11,502 bases of DNA from DATFWC01 sp045801465 (GCA_045801465.1 JBJMSU010000084.1:1-11502), one strand, 5' to 3'; shown: positions 1-9,002, counted from the stretch's first letter. The notes: a model not told the origin generated them from the letters alone. Numbers and translations are program-made.

Positions 1-35
1 CCTTCACGGATAAGCTTGATTGTTTTTCGCGTCAC
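1..35 (-). CDS. 5' end of a small gene coupled to the DUF4258-like gene (partial)
   Basis: Only the first 11 codons are inside the window, reading (M)TRKTIKLIREG from a GTG start whose codon is the complement of 33-35. The GTG overlaps the TGA of the upstream DUF4258-like gene (GTGA), and GGAGG lies 5 bases before it, so the start is well supported and translation is probably coupled. The fragment runs off the left edge. Small proteins beginning with this kind of basic KTIKLIREG strand are, from memory, found beside DUF4258 genes, which would make it the second member of a toxin-antitoxin-like pair. Eleven residues cannot establish that, and no domain can be named. Confidence 0.6.
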   Translation of the reverse strand, partial: MTRKTIKLIRE

Positions 36-358
36 GATCTCCTCCGTCGCATGAAATCGTCCGACCAACGCAGCGGATCGGGTCGATACGCCGTGACTAG
101 AACCGCTGGGCCCGAACGGTCCTTTGCGATACCCCAGACTACGTGGATAGGGCGGTGATCGGAGTCCTGCTGCAACACCAACACCGAAGGTCCGACGGCG
201 GCATGAGGATAATCCTCGACAACAGCGGCGGCAGCCAAGCCACCCAAAACGTCACTGAAATATATATCATCAGCAGAGAGTTCATCGTAGCCGTGGAGCG
301 AAATTCTAACTTCTCCTTGCTTCGCTAGAGCTTGCACTCGGGCCAGCGTATCGCTCAT
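32..358 (-). CDS. DUF4258-like small protein, candidate toxin-like partner
   Basis: This 108-residue protein has the layout I associate with DUF4258: an N-terminal helix, then RISLHGYDEL (His22), VVEDYP (46-51), a central HVVWGI strand (72-77), VLVTAYRPDP (86-95), and a short basic end with RRRR at 104-107. The family is often encoded beside a small second gene and has been suspected of RelE/BrnT-like toxin behaviour; its biochemistry is not settled here. It has no signal peptide or membrane segment, so it should be cytoplasmic. The ATG lies only 10 bp after the uvrA stop, with AAGG about 5 bases upstream, and its TGA overlaps the GTG of the next gene, so uvrA, this gene and the next probably share a transcript. 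Base composition is visibly more AT-rich than uvrA (e.g. around 257-270), compatible with later acquisition. The family call is by pattern and moderately sure. Confidence 0.65.
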   Translation of the reverse strand: MSDTLARVQALAKQGEVRISLHGYDELSADDIYFSDVLGGLAAAAVVEDYPHAAVGPSVLVLQQDSDHRPIHVVWGIAKDRSGPAVLVTAYRPDPLRWSDDFMRRRRS

Positions 359-368
359 CCCGGCCTTT

Positions 369-3470
<3,102 letters not shown>

Positions 3471-3479
3471 GGGTGCGGC

Positions 3480-3494
3480 GAACGTAGTGAGAAC
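3480..3494 (-). promoter_or_regulatory. LexA (SOS) box of uvrA
   Basis: The site is a perfect GAAC-N7-GAAC (minus-strand reading GTTCTCACTACGTTC), the alphaproteobacterial LexA operator. It ends 9 bases before the uvrA ATG, closer than expected if a normal 5' leader existed, so the operator probably covers the -10 region or the transcription start. This predicts SOS induction of uvrA, and of anything cotranscribed downstream. Confidence 0.85.
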
Positions 3495-3507
3495 GAGGAG
3501 GAATTGC

Positions 3508-3527
3508 CAGCCCGGCGGAGCGGGCTG
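3508..3527. promoter_or_regulatory. Hairpin in the uvrA upstream region
   Basis: CAGCCCG (3508-3514) pairs perfectly with CGGGCTG (3521-3527) around a six-base loop. No T-run follows on either strand in the right place, so a simple intrinsic terminator is unlikely. Its right arm shares bases with the palindrome CTGTT-gaa-AACAG at 3525-3537, so the two stems exclude each other on a transcript. The role is unknown. Confidence 0.5.
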
Positions 3528-3614
3528 TTGAAAACAGGTTCGAATCGCGGATCCCAGGTAATCCCGTTGGTCCTGGTTCGGCCTTGATCGCTTGAACAGC
3601 CAGATTTAGACGCA

Positions 3615-3696
3615 CCGATGGCGTCAACGTCTTGACCGCTGCGAGACGAAGCCCCTTGCACCCGCTGCGCCGGATGCCCGCCCTTGACGCCATCGG
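3615..3696. repeat. 13-bp perfect inverted repeat with a 56-bp structured spacer
   Basis: CCGATGGCGTCAA (3615-3627) is the exact reverse complement of TTGACGCCATCGG (3684-3696). The spacer itself contains CGTCT (3628-3632) pairing with AGACG (3644-3648). The structure lies 30-110 bp past the stop of the coiled-coil gene and 145 bp or more before uvrA on the same strand. It could fold as a long-stemmed RNA at the end of the coiled-coil mRNA or in the uvrA leader, or be a pair of protein sites. No T-run marks it as a plain terminator. Confidence 0.6.
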
Positions 3697-3725
3697 CGCG
3701 TGCGCGCCCTTGCCCATCGACGACG

Positions 3726-5192
3726 TCAAGCGGCGTCGGCGCTGCGATCGGGCTGCTGCTCGTGCTGCTGCGGGATTTCTGCCGTCTCTTCCGGCGGCTT
3801 GGGCTGGCGCGTCGTACGGCGGAGCTTGTAGAGCTCGTGCTGCAGCTGGGCGCGTTCGGCGCGCGTTGCGTCGAGCGCCCCTTCGACGACTTGACGCTCG
3901 AGCCGTTCGTGGTCGAGCATGGACAGAAGCTCTTCGATCCGCTTCTCGGACGCCATGCGGCTGACCTTCATGTCGTTTTCGAGCCGCGCGATCTGGTCCG
4001 CCGTCACCAGCTTGTGGTCGTCGGCGTTGGCCAGCTGTCCCTCGCGCGATTTAAGCGAATTGACCAGCGAGGTATTCCGCTCGGTGAGGACGTCGCGGGC
4101 GCGTTCGAGCTCCCTGATCTGGTTTTCGTGCGACTTGAGCAGGGCTTCGATCTCCCGCAGCCTGATCTCGGCGGCATCGCGCGCGCGTTTGGCTTCCGTG
4201 ACCTGACGGTCGGAGGCCCTGGCTTCTTCGCTGCGCGCCGCCAGGAGCTGCCGCGTGTTGCCGAGAAGTTTCTCCGCCATCGCCGTGCGCGCCTGCAGTG
4301 CCTCGAACTGCGCATGCAGCTTGTTCTGGTCGTTGCGCTGGCGTTCGCTCAGCTCGTTGACCTCGGCGAGCAGCTTGTTGCGATCGCTCTCAACGCCGAA
4401 AAGGGTCGATTCCAGCTGCTGGATCCGGGCGGTGGCCGACGTCACCGCGGTTTCCAGCTCGCGGTTGCGCTGCGCCAGGGTCGAGGATTCGGTCACGGCG
4501 CGACTGAGCGAACTCTGCAACGACTGATTTTCGCCCTGCAGGATCGCCAGGGTCTCGCGCACGGCGGTGAGCTCGGTTTCGAGCCCGCTGACCCTCGTTT
4601 CGGCGTCGATGGCGTGGCTGCGATATCTCTGGTTGTCGTCGGTCAGGGCTTTGGTGCGACTGGTGAATTCCCCCACCTGATGTTCCAGATTGGCCGCCAT
4701 GGCGCGAATCACGGCAATGTCGTTGGTCAGTTCGGCCTTCGTGATTCTGAGCTCGCGCACGCTGCGCTGCTCTTCTTCCAGGTCCAGCCGCAGCTGCTGT
4801 TTATCGTTGGCGAGGGCCTCGTTTCGGTTCTCGGTCTCGTCGAATTTGGCTTGCAGCACGTCGTGGCTTGCGCGCAGCTGGCCGAGTCGCCGCGTCAGGC
4901 TGATGTTGCGGGTTTTTTCCTGCTCCAGCACGCGCAACGCGCGGTCGGCCGGATCGACGATGCCGAAGAACGTCTGTTTGCTATCCTCCAGCTCGTTGAC
5001 CTTGTTGCCGGCCTCGACGATGAGATTGCGCAGGGCCTCGCACGCTTCGCCGATGCGGGCGCTGACATCCGTCTCTGCTTCGGCCTCGCTCTCGCTGCGG
5101 ATGTCTCCGTCGGAGCCGGGCCGAGGGATATCGGAAGCGTTTTCGTCGAACGGCAGCGGCTTGCGCACGATGAGCTGTGAAAGCTTGGTCAT
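3726..5192 (-). CDS. Long coiled-coil rod protein, possibly intermediate-filament-like
   Basis: The 488-residue protein is almost all predicted coiled coil, roughly residues 45-456. It is rich in Glu, Arg, Leu, Gln and Ala, with heptad-like Leu spacing (e.g. 350-372 and 428-457) and almost no Pro or Gly within the rod. A disordered acidic head (1-44, with an SESEAEAE run) and a Pro/Gln-rich polar tail (461-488) flank it. There is no signal peptide, membrane helix or ATPase motif, so it is not an SMC protein. The head-rod-tail layout and length recall crescentin or other bacterial intermediate-filament-like proteins, but coiled coils resemble each other by composition alone; treat that as a hypothesis. 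The ATG has GGGGAGG 8 bases upstream. It lies between uvrA and ssb and faces the ssb LexA box, so DNA-damage control or a chromosome/cell-shape role is possible. Confidence 0.85.
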   Translation of the reverse strand: MTKLSQLIVRKPLPFDENASDIPRPGSDGDIRSESEAEAETDVSARIGEACEALRNLIVEAGNKVNELEDSKQTFFGIVDPADRALRVLEQEKTRNISLTRRLGQLRASHDVLQAKFDETENRNEALANDKQQLRLDLEEEQRSVRELRITKAELTNDIAVIRAMAANLEHQVGEFTSRTKALTDDNQRYRSHAIDAETRVSGLETELTAVRETLAILQGENQSLQSSLSRAVTESSTLAQRNRELETAVTSATARIQQLESTLFGVESDRNKLLAEVNELSERQRNDQNKLHAQFEALQARTAMAEKLLGNTRQLLAARSEEARASDRQVTEAKRARDAAEIRLREIEALLKSHENQIRELERARDVLTERNTSLVNSLKSREGQLANADDHKLVTADQIARLENDMKVSRMASEKRIEELLSMLDHERLERQVVEGALDATRAERAQLQHELYKLRRTTRQPKPPEETAEIPQQHEQQPDRSADAA

Positions 5193-5258
5193 GGAAGGAG
5201 CCTCCCCGCGACGAAGCTATGGTTTTTGTCAGCACCGCCACAGACGCACGAACCACAA

Positions 5259-5274
5259 AACTTGTGGACAAGTT
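5259..5274. promoter_or_regulatory. Palindrome containing a DnaA-box-like 9-mer
   Basis: AACTTGTGGACAAGTT is a perfect 7+7 palindrome around GG. It contains TTGTCCACA on the minus strand (5263-5271), one base away from the DnaA consensus TTATCCACA. It could bind DnaA weakly or be the operator of a dimeric regulator. It lies 67 bp upstream of the coiled-coil gene. Confidence 0.4.
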
Positions 5275-5345
5275 CAGGCTTGCCACAACTTTGTACCTGA
5301 TCGGCGCATGGGCGGAGGATCGCTCAAAAGGTGCCTGCCCGGTAT

Positions 5346-5374
5346 TTGCCTCAGGGCAGGAAGTGTGCTAAGAA
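5346..5374 (+). promoter_or_regulatory. Probable ssb promoter (extended -10)
   Basis: TTGCCT (5346-5351) and TAAGAA (5369-5374) are 17 bases apart, with TG one base before the -10 (5366-5367), giving an extended -10. The LexA box begins inside this -10, the usual geometry for repression. It implies a leader of about 125 bases before the ssb ATG. Confidence 0.45.
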
Positions 5375-5386
5375 CAAAACAGGAAC
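5372..5386 (+). promoter_or_regulatory. LexA (SOS) box of ssb
   Basis: GAACAAAACAGGAAC is a perfect GAAC-N7-GAAC alphaproteobacterial LexA operator. It lies 119 bases before the ssb start and 179 bases before the divergent coiled-coil gene. SOS control of ssb is well known in this class; whether the coiled-coil gene responds too is open. Confidence 0.87.
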
Positions 5387-5421
5387 GAGGCGCAGATGAG
5401 CGCGCCTCCGACAGATCGGGC

Positions 5422-5430
5422 TGTGGACAA
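5422..5430 (-). promoter_or_regulatory. Second DnaA-box-like 9-mer
   Basis: TTGTCCACA (minus strand) is identical to the 9-mer inside the palindrome at 5259-5274, in the same orientation and 159 bp away, within the ssb leader. One mismatch from the DnaA consensus makes it a weak candidate on its own; the repetition is the reason to list it. Confidence 0.3.
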
Positions 5431-5505
5431 TCGCGAACGCCCTTGCGGCGCGGGCGCCAGGGTGCAATCGAACATGAATTCGGGCGGCGGAAAGCGGAGA
5501 GTGTC

Positions 5506-5982
5506 ATGGCAGGTTCGGTGAACAAGGTGATCTTGATCGGCAATCTCGGGGCGGACCCGGAAATCCGCCGCACGCAGGACGGCCGGCCGGTGGCCAATTT
5601 GCGCGTCGCCACCTCGGAAAACTGGCGCGACAAGGCGACCGGCGAGCGGCGCGAGCGCACCGAATGGCACCGCGTCGTCATCTTCAACGAGCCGCTGTGC
5701 CGCATCGCCGAGCAGTATTTGAAGAAGGGCGCGAAGATTTACCTGGAAGGCCAGCTGCAGACCCGTAAATGGACCGACCAGCAGGGCCAGGAGCGCTACT
5801 CGACCGAGGTCGTGCTGCAGGGGTTCAACGCGCAGCTCACCATGCTCGACCGTCTCGGCGGCGGCGAGGCGCACGATAACGGCGCGGCCGATTTCGGCTC
5901 GGCCGGCCCGACCGCGCGCGAGCGCAAGCCGGCCATGGCCGGCGCTCGCCGCGACGATCTCGACGACGAGATCCCGTTCTGA
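5506..5982 (+). CDS. ssb: Single-stranded DNA-binding protein
   Basis: SSB coats single-stranded DNA during replication, recombination and repair and recruits partner enzymes. The 158-residue protein has the OB-fold from about residue 4 to 114, beginning SVNKVILIGNLGADPEIR, with the stacking aromatics Trp40, Trp54, Phe60 and Trp89. A Gly/Ala-rich linker leads to the acidic partner-binding tip DDLDDEIPF, which ends with the conserved Pro-Phe. Length is normal, though the linker is short. The ATG is chosen because GGAGA sits about 6 bases upstream and the family start MAGSVNKVI matches. A LexA box and an extended -10 promoter lie upstream. Identification is secure. Confidence 0.98.
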   Translation: MAGSVNKVILIGNLGADPEIRRTQDGRPVANLRVATSENWRDKATGERRERTEWHRVVIFNEPLCRIAEQYLKKGAKIYLEGQLQTRKWTDQQGQERYSTEVVLQGFNAQLTMLDRLGGGEAHDNGAADFGSAGPTARERKPAMAGARRDDLDDEIPF

Positions 5983-6132
5983 CGCGTCTTACGCGGCCCG
6001 CCGCTTAACGACTGCGGGCTCAAGGATTCGATTGCGCTGTGCCCATGCGGGCTGGCGGCGGCTGCTTGCATCCTTCCCGGATCGGAGTCCAAATTCTTCC
6101 TTCGGTCCCACCATTTCCACGGGAGGAAAAGC

Positions 6133-6465
6133 ATGCCGATCTTCATCAGCCGGGGCAATTACACGCGCGAGGCCCTCGCCGCCATGATCGCCAAGCCGGA
6201 GGATCGCACGGAACAGGTGAGCAAACTGGTCGCCGCCGCGGGCGGCAAGCTGCACAACCTGTACATGACGTTTGGAGAATACGACTTCCTGCTCATCGCC
6301 GAGGCGCCGAGCGAGCAGGACGTTCTCGCCGCGTTGATCGCCGCGGGAGGCGCCGGCGGCGTGACCAATCTCAACACGACGCTCGCGGTCAGCGCCGCCG
6401 ACATGAAGAATGCCTTCGCCAAGGCGGGTTCGATCGCCGGAAAATTCCGCGCCGCTGGTGCTTGA
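6133..6465 (+). CDS. GYD-domain protein
   Basis: This 110-residue cytoplasmic protein belongs to the GYD family, named for a conserved Gly-x-Tyr-Asp; here GEYD is at 48-51 inside HNLYMTFGEYDFLLIAEAP. The fold is a small ferredoxin-like alpha/beta domain that usually oligomerises. No reaction is established for the family; it is often annotated only as a stress-associated or hypothetical protein. Residues 1-95 cover the domain and the last 15 (AGSIAGKFRAAGA) form a short tail. The start is clear, with GGGAGG at 6121-6126. It follows ssb by 150 bp without an obvious terminator and precedes the decarboxylase by 105 bp, but a functional link with either is not shown. Confidence 0.88.
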   Translation: MPIFISRGNYTREALAAMIAKPEDRTEQVSKLVAAAGGKLHNLYMTFGEYDFLLIAEAPSEQDVLAALIAAGGAGGVTNLNTTLAVSAADMKNAFAKAGSIAGKFRAAGA

Positions 6466-6570
6466 CCGCTGTCGTCCCGGCCAAGCACGCGAGAGCCCTG
6501 ATTTGTGCAGCCCGGCCGATACAGCGATGACGCCGGGATGCTTGGATCCTCGCGACGCGAAGGTCTCGGG
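6466..6570. other. Gap with decayed repeat-like sequence before the decarboxylase
   Basis: The stretch holds CCAAGCA (6481-6487) and its inverted copy TGCTTGG (6539-6545), and CCCGGCC twice (6476-6482, 6511-6517). This resembles a worn intergenic palindromic repeat of the 'GTCGTCCCGG' kind common in rhizobial genomes (from memory). No promoter or terminator is convincing. Confidence 0.3.
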
Positions 6571-8253
6571 ATGAAGAGACCGAAACGTTCCAGGCTGGCA
6601 CAAGCGCGGGCAAAGCCGACGCTTGGCACGGCGCTGCTGCACGGCTTGAAGGACCATGGCGCGCGCGAGATCTTCGGCCTGCCCGGTGACTTCGTGCTGC
6701 CCCTGTTCAAGGTGATCGAGGACAGCGCGATCCTGCCGCACTACACGCTGAGCCACGAGCCCGGCGTGGGTTTCGCGGCGGATGCCGCCGCGCGCTACAA
6801 TTGCGGCCTTGGCGTCGCCGTCGTGACCTACGGGGCAGGGGCGTTCAATCTCGTCAACGCGGTCGCCGGCGCCTATGCGGAGCGCTCGCCCGTCGTGGTG
6901 GTGGCCGGCGCGCCGGGCGCGCGCGAACGGGCGAGCGGCTTCATGCTGCACCACCAGGCGCGCGCGCTGGATTCCCAGCTCGCGGTGTTCCGCGAGATCA
7001 CCTGCGACCAGGCGGTGCTGAGCGACCCGGCCACGGCGCCGGGCGACATCGCCCGCGTGCTGCGCAACGCGCGCGAGCTGTCGCTGCCGGTCTATATCGA
7101 GGTCCCGCGCGACATGGTGGACGCCGCCACGGCGCCGGTACCGGTGCTGCCGCGGCGCGCCGCCGATCCGAGCGCGCTCGCCGAATGCGCCGAGGAGATT
7201 TTGCAGCGTCTGGCGCGCGCGCAATCGGCCGCGATCATCGTCGACGTGGAGATCAGGCGCTACGGGCTGGAAGACCGCGTGGCCGCGCTCGCGCGCGCGC
7301 TCAAGGTTCCGGTGGTGACCACGTTCATGGGGCGCGGTCTTCTCGACGATGCGCGCGACGTGCTCAGCGGCACCTATCTGGGCGCCGCCGGCGATCCCGC
7401 CGTGACGGCGCTGGTCGAGGACGCCGACATGCTGCTCCTGCTCGGCGTGATCCTGTCGGACATCAATTTCGCCCTGTCGCAGCGCCGCCTCGACCCGCGC
7501 GCCACGGTGCTGGCGATCGGACGCACCGTGCGGATCGGCCACCACCTCTACCCCGACCTGCCGCTCGAGGACCTCATCGACGCGCTCCATGCCCGCGCCC
7601 GGCCGAGCGCGGCGAGCCAGCGGAGGCGCCAGCGACCGGCGAGCATCTACTCGCGCGGGCTCAAGGCGGACGCGGCAGCGATCGCGCCCTCCGACATCGC
7701 CTGCGCCGTCAACGACCTGTTCGATCGCCACGGCGCCATGCCGATGACCTCCGACATGGGCGATTGCCTGTTCACTGCGATGGAAATCGAGAACACCGCG
7801 CTGGCAGCGCCGGGCTACTACGCCGGCATGGGGTTCGGGGTTCCGGCCGGCATCGGGGTTGCGGCGACGACCGGCCGAAGGCCGCTCATCCTGGTGGGCG
7901 ACGGTGCGTTCCAGATGACCGGCTGGGAGCTCGGCAATTGCCGCCGCTACGGCTTCGATCCGATCGTCGTCGTCTTCAACAATGCGAGCTGGGAGATGCT
8001 GCGCGTATTCCAGCCGGAATCCGGATTCAACGATCTCGACGACTGGAATTTTTCCGCCATGGCGCCGGCGATGGGCGGGGCCGGAGAGCGGGCGACGACG
8101 CGGCGGGATCTGGCCGCCGCGCTCGAGCGCGCCGCCGCCCGGCGCGGGGTGTTCTCGCTCGTCGAGGTGATGCTGCCGCGCGGCGCCACCTCGCGCACGC
8201 TGGCGCGCTTCGTCGCCGGTTTCAAGGCGGCGCGCGAGCCGACGACGGGGTGA
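6571..8253 (+). CDS. ipdC: TPP-dependent phenylpyruvate/indole-3-pyruvate decarboxylase
   Basis: This 560-residue thiamine-diphosphate enzyme should decarboxylate aromatic 2-keto acids (phenylpyruvate, indole-3-pyruvate) to aldehydes, a step toward phenylacetate or indole-3-acetate. It matches, from memory, the Azospirillum IpdC/PPDC layout: an N-terminal pyrimidine-binding domain with FGLPGDFVLPLFK (35-47) and catalytic Glu63 in SHEPGVGFAADAAARY, the paired His127-His128 of 2-keto acid decarboxylases, a central domain with VVTTFMGRGLL (248-258), and a C-terminal cofactor domain with GDGAFQMTGWELGN (443-456) ending in the Asn470-Asn471 pair. No membrane or signal segment. The ATG is preferred because AAGG lies 7 bases upstream; a GTG at 6505 and an ATG at 6538 are in frame but would add a non-conserved stretch. 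Substrate preference cannot be read from sequence. An acetolactate synthase is less likely given the His-His pair and IpdC-like motifs. Confidence 0.88.
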   Translation: MKRPKRSRLAQARAKPTLGTALLHGLKDHGAREIFGLPGDFVLPLFKVIEDSAILPHYTLSHEPGVGFAADAAARYNCGLGVAVVTYGAGAFNLVNAVAGAYAERSPVVVVAGAPGARERASGFMLHHQARALDSQLAVFREITCDQAVLSDPATAPGDIARVLRNARELSLPVYIEVPRDMVDAATAPVPVLPRRAADPSALAECAEEILQRLARAQSAAIIVDVEIRRYGLEDRVAALARALKVPVVTTFMGRGLLDDARDVLSGTYLGAAGDPAVTALVEDADMLLLLGVILSDINFALSQRRLDPRATVLAIGRTVRIGHHLYPDLPLEDLIDALHARARPSAASQRRRQRPASIYSRGLKADAAAIAPSDIACAVNDLFDRHGAMPMTSDMGDCLFTAMEIENTALAAPGYYAGMGFGVPAGIGVAATTGRRPLILVGDGAFQMTGWELGNCRRYGFDPIVVVFNNASWEMLRVFQPESGFNDLDDWNFSAMAPAMGGAGERATTRRDLAAALERAAARRGVFSLVEVMLPRGATSRTLARFVAGFKAAREPTTG

Positions 8254-8309
8254 ATGCGCAGAACCGCGCGGCTAACGGAGGGTTAGGGCGGATAAGATAG
8301 TTTGATAAT

Positions 8310-8329
8310 GGTGGCGGCGCCGCGCCACC
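8310..8329. terminator. GC-rich hairpin after the decarboxylase gene
   Basis: GGTGGCG (8310-8316) pairs with CGCCACC (8323-8329) around GCGCCG. There is no T-run, so it is at best a weak or factor-assisted terminator. It also lies 26 bases before the next gene's ATG and could affect that gene's leader. Confidence 0.3.
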
Positions 8330-8355
8330 GCGAACGCTGCAGCTCAGGTCGCCAT

Positions 8356-8754
8356 ATGTCGCTCATACCGCTTCTCGATGCTGCACCGGTCGTGCAAATC
8401 CATGCTTTCGTGGCGATCGCTGCGTTCGTGCTCGGTGCCGTGCAACTCGCGGCGCCGAAAGGCACGATCCCGCATCGGACCATCGGCTGGATCTGGGTCA
8501 TGCTGATGGTGCTCATCGCCGCAAGCTCGTTCTGGATCCATGGCTTCCGCATCATCGGCCCGTTCAGCCCCATTCATCTGTTGTCGATCTTCACCTTGGT
8601 CATGTTGCCGGTTGCCGTCCTGCATGCGCGTCATCATCGCGTCGAGCGCCATCGCAAGGCCATGACCTCAATCTTCATCGGCGCGATGGTGATCGCCGGG
8701 CTGTTCACCCTGCTGCCGGGCCGGATCATGCACGACGTCGTGTTCGGCCCCTGA
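8356..8754 (+). CDS. DUF2306-type four-helix membrane protein
   Basis: The 132-residue protein has four predicted membrane helices at about 12-33, 43-62, 72-90 and 103-121. It carries histidines near the helix ends (His16, His40, His62, His74, His90, His93, His94, His99, His126), including PHRTIGWIW (39-47) and a basic RHHRVERHRK loop. This is the pattern of DUF2306 inner-membrane proteins, whose function is unknown; paired histidines invite comparison with heme-binding b-type membrane proteins, but this is only a suggestion. The ATG at 8356 is chosen over TTG 8302 and ATG 8308 because the protein then begins directly with the family-like MSLIPLL segment, with AGG 7 bases upstream. It follows the decarboxylase by 102 bp on the same strand. 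Confidence 0.82.
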   Translation: MSLIPLLDAAPVVQIHAFVAIAAFVLGAVQLAAPKGTIPHRTIGWIWVMLMVLIAASSFWIHGFRIIGPFSPIHLLSIFTLVMLPVAVLHARHHRVERHRKAMTSIFIGAMVIAGLFTLLPGRIMHDVVFGP

Positions 8755-8759
8755 TCGGA

Positions 8760-8888
8760 TCACGCGGCGACGACCGCGGGCTCTCCATCAATGACAAATT
8801 GCACCGACGTGGCGGCGGGCAGCACACCGAGGAACGGCTGCGGCACCGGGTTGCCGTCATGGCGTCCCGAGACGGCGGAGCTAACACT
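8760..8888 (-). pseudogene. Possible 3' relic of an unidentified minus-strand gene
   Basis: This minus-strand frame ends in TGA just past the DUF2306 gene and reads 42 protein-like residues, including PVPQPFLGVLPAATSVQF and then VIDGEPAVVAA. There is no start codon before an in-frame TGA at 8889-8891, beyond which the same frame continues with a plausible stretch (PDIYATVKWPPEGLN). It looks like the degraded end of a gene, but the length is within reach of chance in high-GC DNA. The protein is not recognised. Confidence 0.3.
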
Positions 8889-8936
8889 TCAATTCAGGCC
8901 CTCGGGGGGCCATTTGACCGTGGCATAAATATCTGG

Positions 8937-8998
8937 TGATTCAGCGGAAAAACAGCAGTCCGCGCGGTGCCCCGGGGTGGCGGATGAGCCCTGAATCA
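8937..8998. promoter_or_regulatory. Inverted repeat carrying two GANTC (CcrM) sites
   Basis: TGATTCAG (8937-8944) and CTGAATCA (8991-8998) are exact inverted copies 46 bases apart. Each contains a GANTC, the site of the alphaproteobacterial cell-cycle methylase CcrM: GATTC at 8938-8942 and GAATC at 8993-8997. The right arm ends 4 bases before the TATAAT of the candidate gyrA promoter, so methylation-sensitive (e.g. GcrA-type) control is conceivable. Confidence 0.4.
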
Positions 8999-9002
8999 GC
9001 TA

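Larger units (their letters stand above)
3471..3725 (-). other. Gap between the coiled-coil gene and uvrA; no convincing gene
   Basis: Short open frames here have no ribosome binding site or recognisable protein. The stretch holds the 13-bp inverted repeat, two competing hairpins and the uvrA LexA box. A clear -35/-10 pair for uvrA was not found; TACGTT within the LexA box at the right distance for a leaderless start is the best -10 candidate. A GGTTCGAATC sequence at 3537-3546 resembles a tRNA T-loop, but its flanks do not pair. Confidence 0.6.
5193..5505. other. Divergent control region between the coiled-coil gene and ssb
   Basis: This 313-bp region separates two outward-facing genes and should hold both promoters. 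It contains the palindrome AACTTGTGGACAAGTT (5259-5274), a second copy of the 9-mer TGTGGACAA (5422-5430), the inverted pair TTGTGG/CCACAA about 5262-5287, and a LexA box overlapping a likely ssb promoter. No protein gene is credible inside it. The promoter of the coiled-coil gene was not identified. Confidence 0.6.

Noticed and set aside
3537..3546. GGTTCGAATC, which looks like a tRNA T-arm
   Set aside because: The five bases on each side do not pair, and no acceptor stem, anticodon arm or CCA end fits on either strand.
3684..5180. 498-residue plus-strand open frame antisense to the coiled-coil gene
   Set aside because: It is long only because the coiled-coil gene's codon bias leaves the complementary frame open; the minus-strand gene has the good ribosome binding site and a coherent coiled coil.
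5996..6019. GCCCGC/GCGGGC stem after ssb as a terminator
   Set aside because: The stem is only 6 bp with a 12-base loop, and no T-run follows.
6505..6570. Upstream GTG (6505) or ATG (6538) as the decarboxylase start
   Set aside because: Both would add non-conserved residues from repeat-like intergenic DNA and lack a good ribosome binding site; ATG 6571 has AAGG at the right distance and gives a normal family length.
5989..7731. 580-residue open frame on the minus strand across the GYD and decarboxylase genes
   Set aside because: It is antisense to two recognised genes, has an Arg/His/Gly/Ala-rich composition typical of high-GC antisense frames, and shows no domain.
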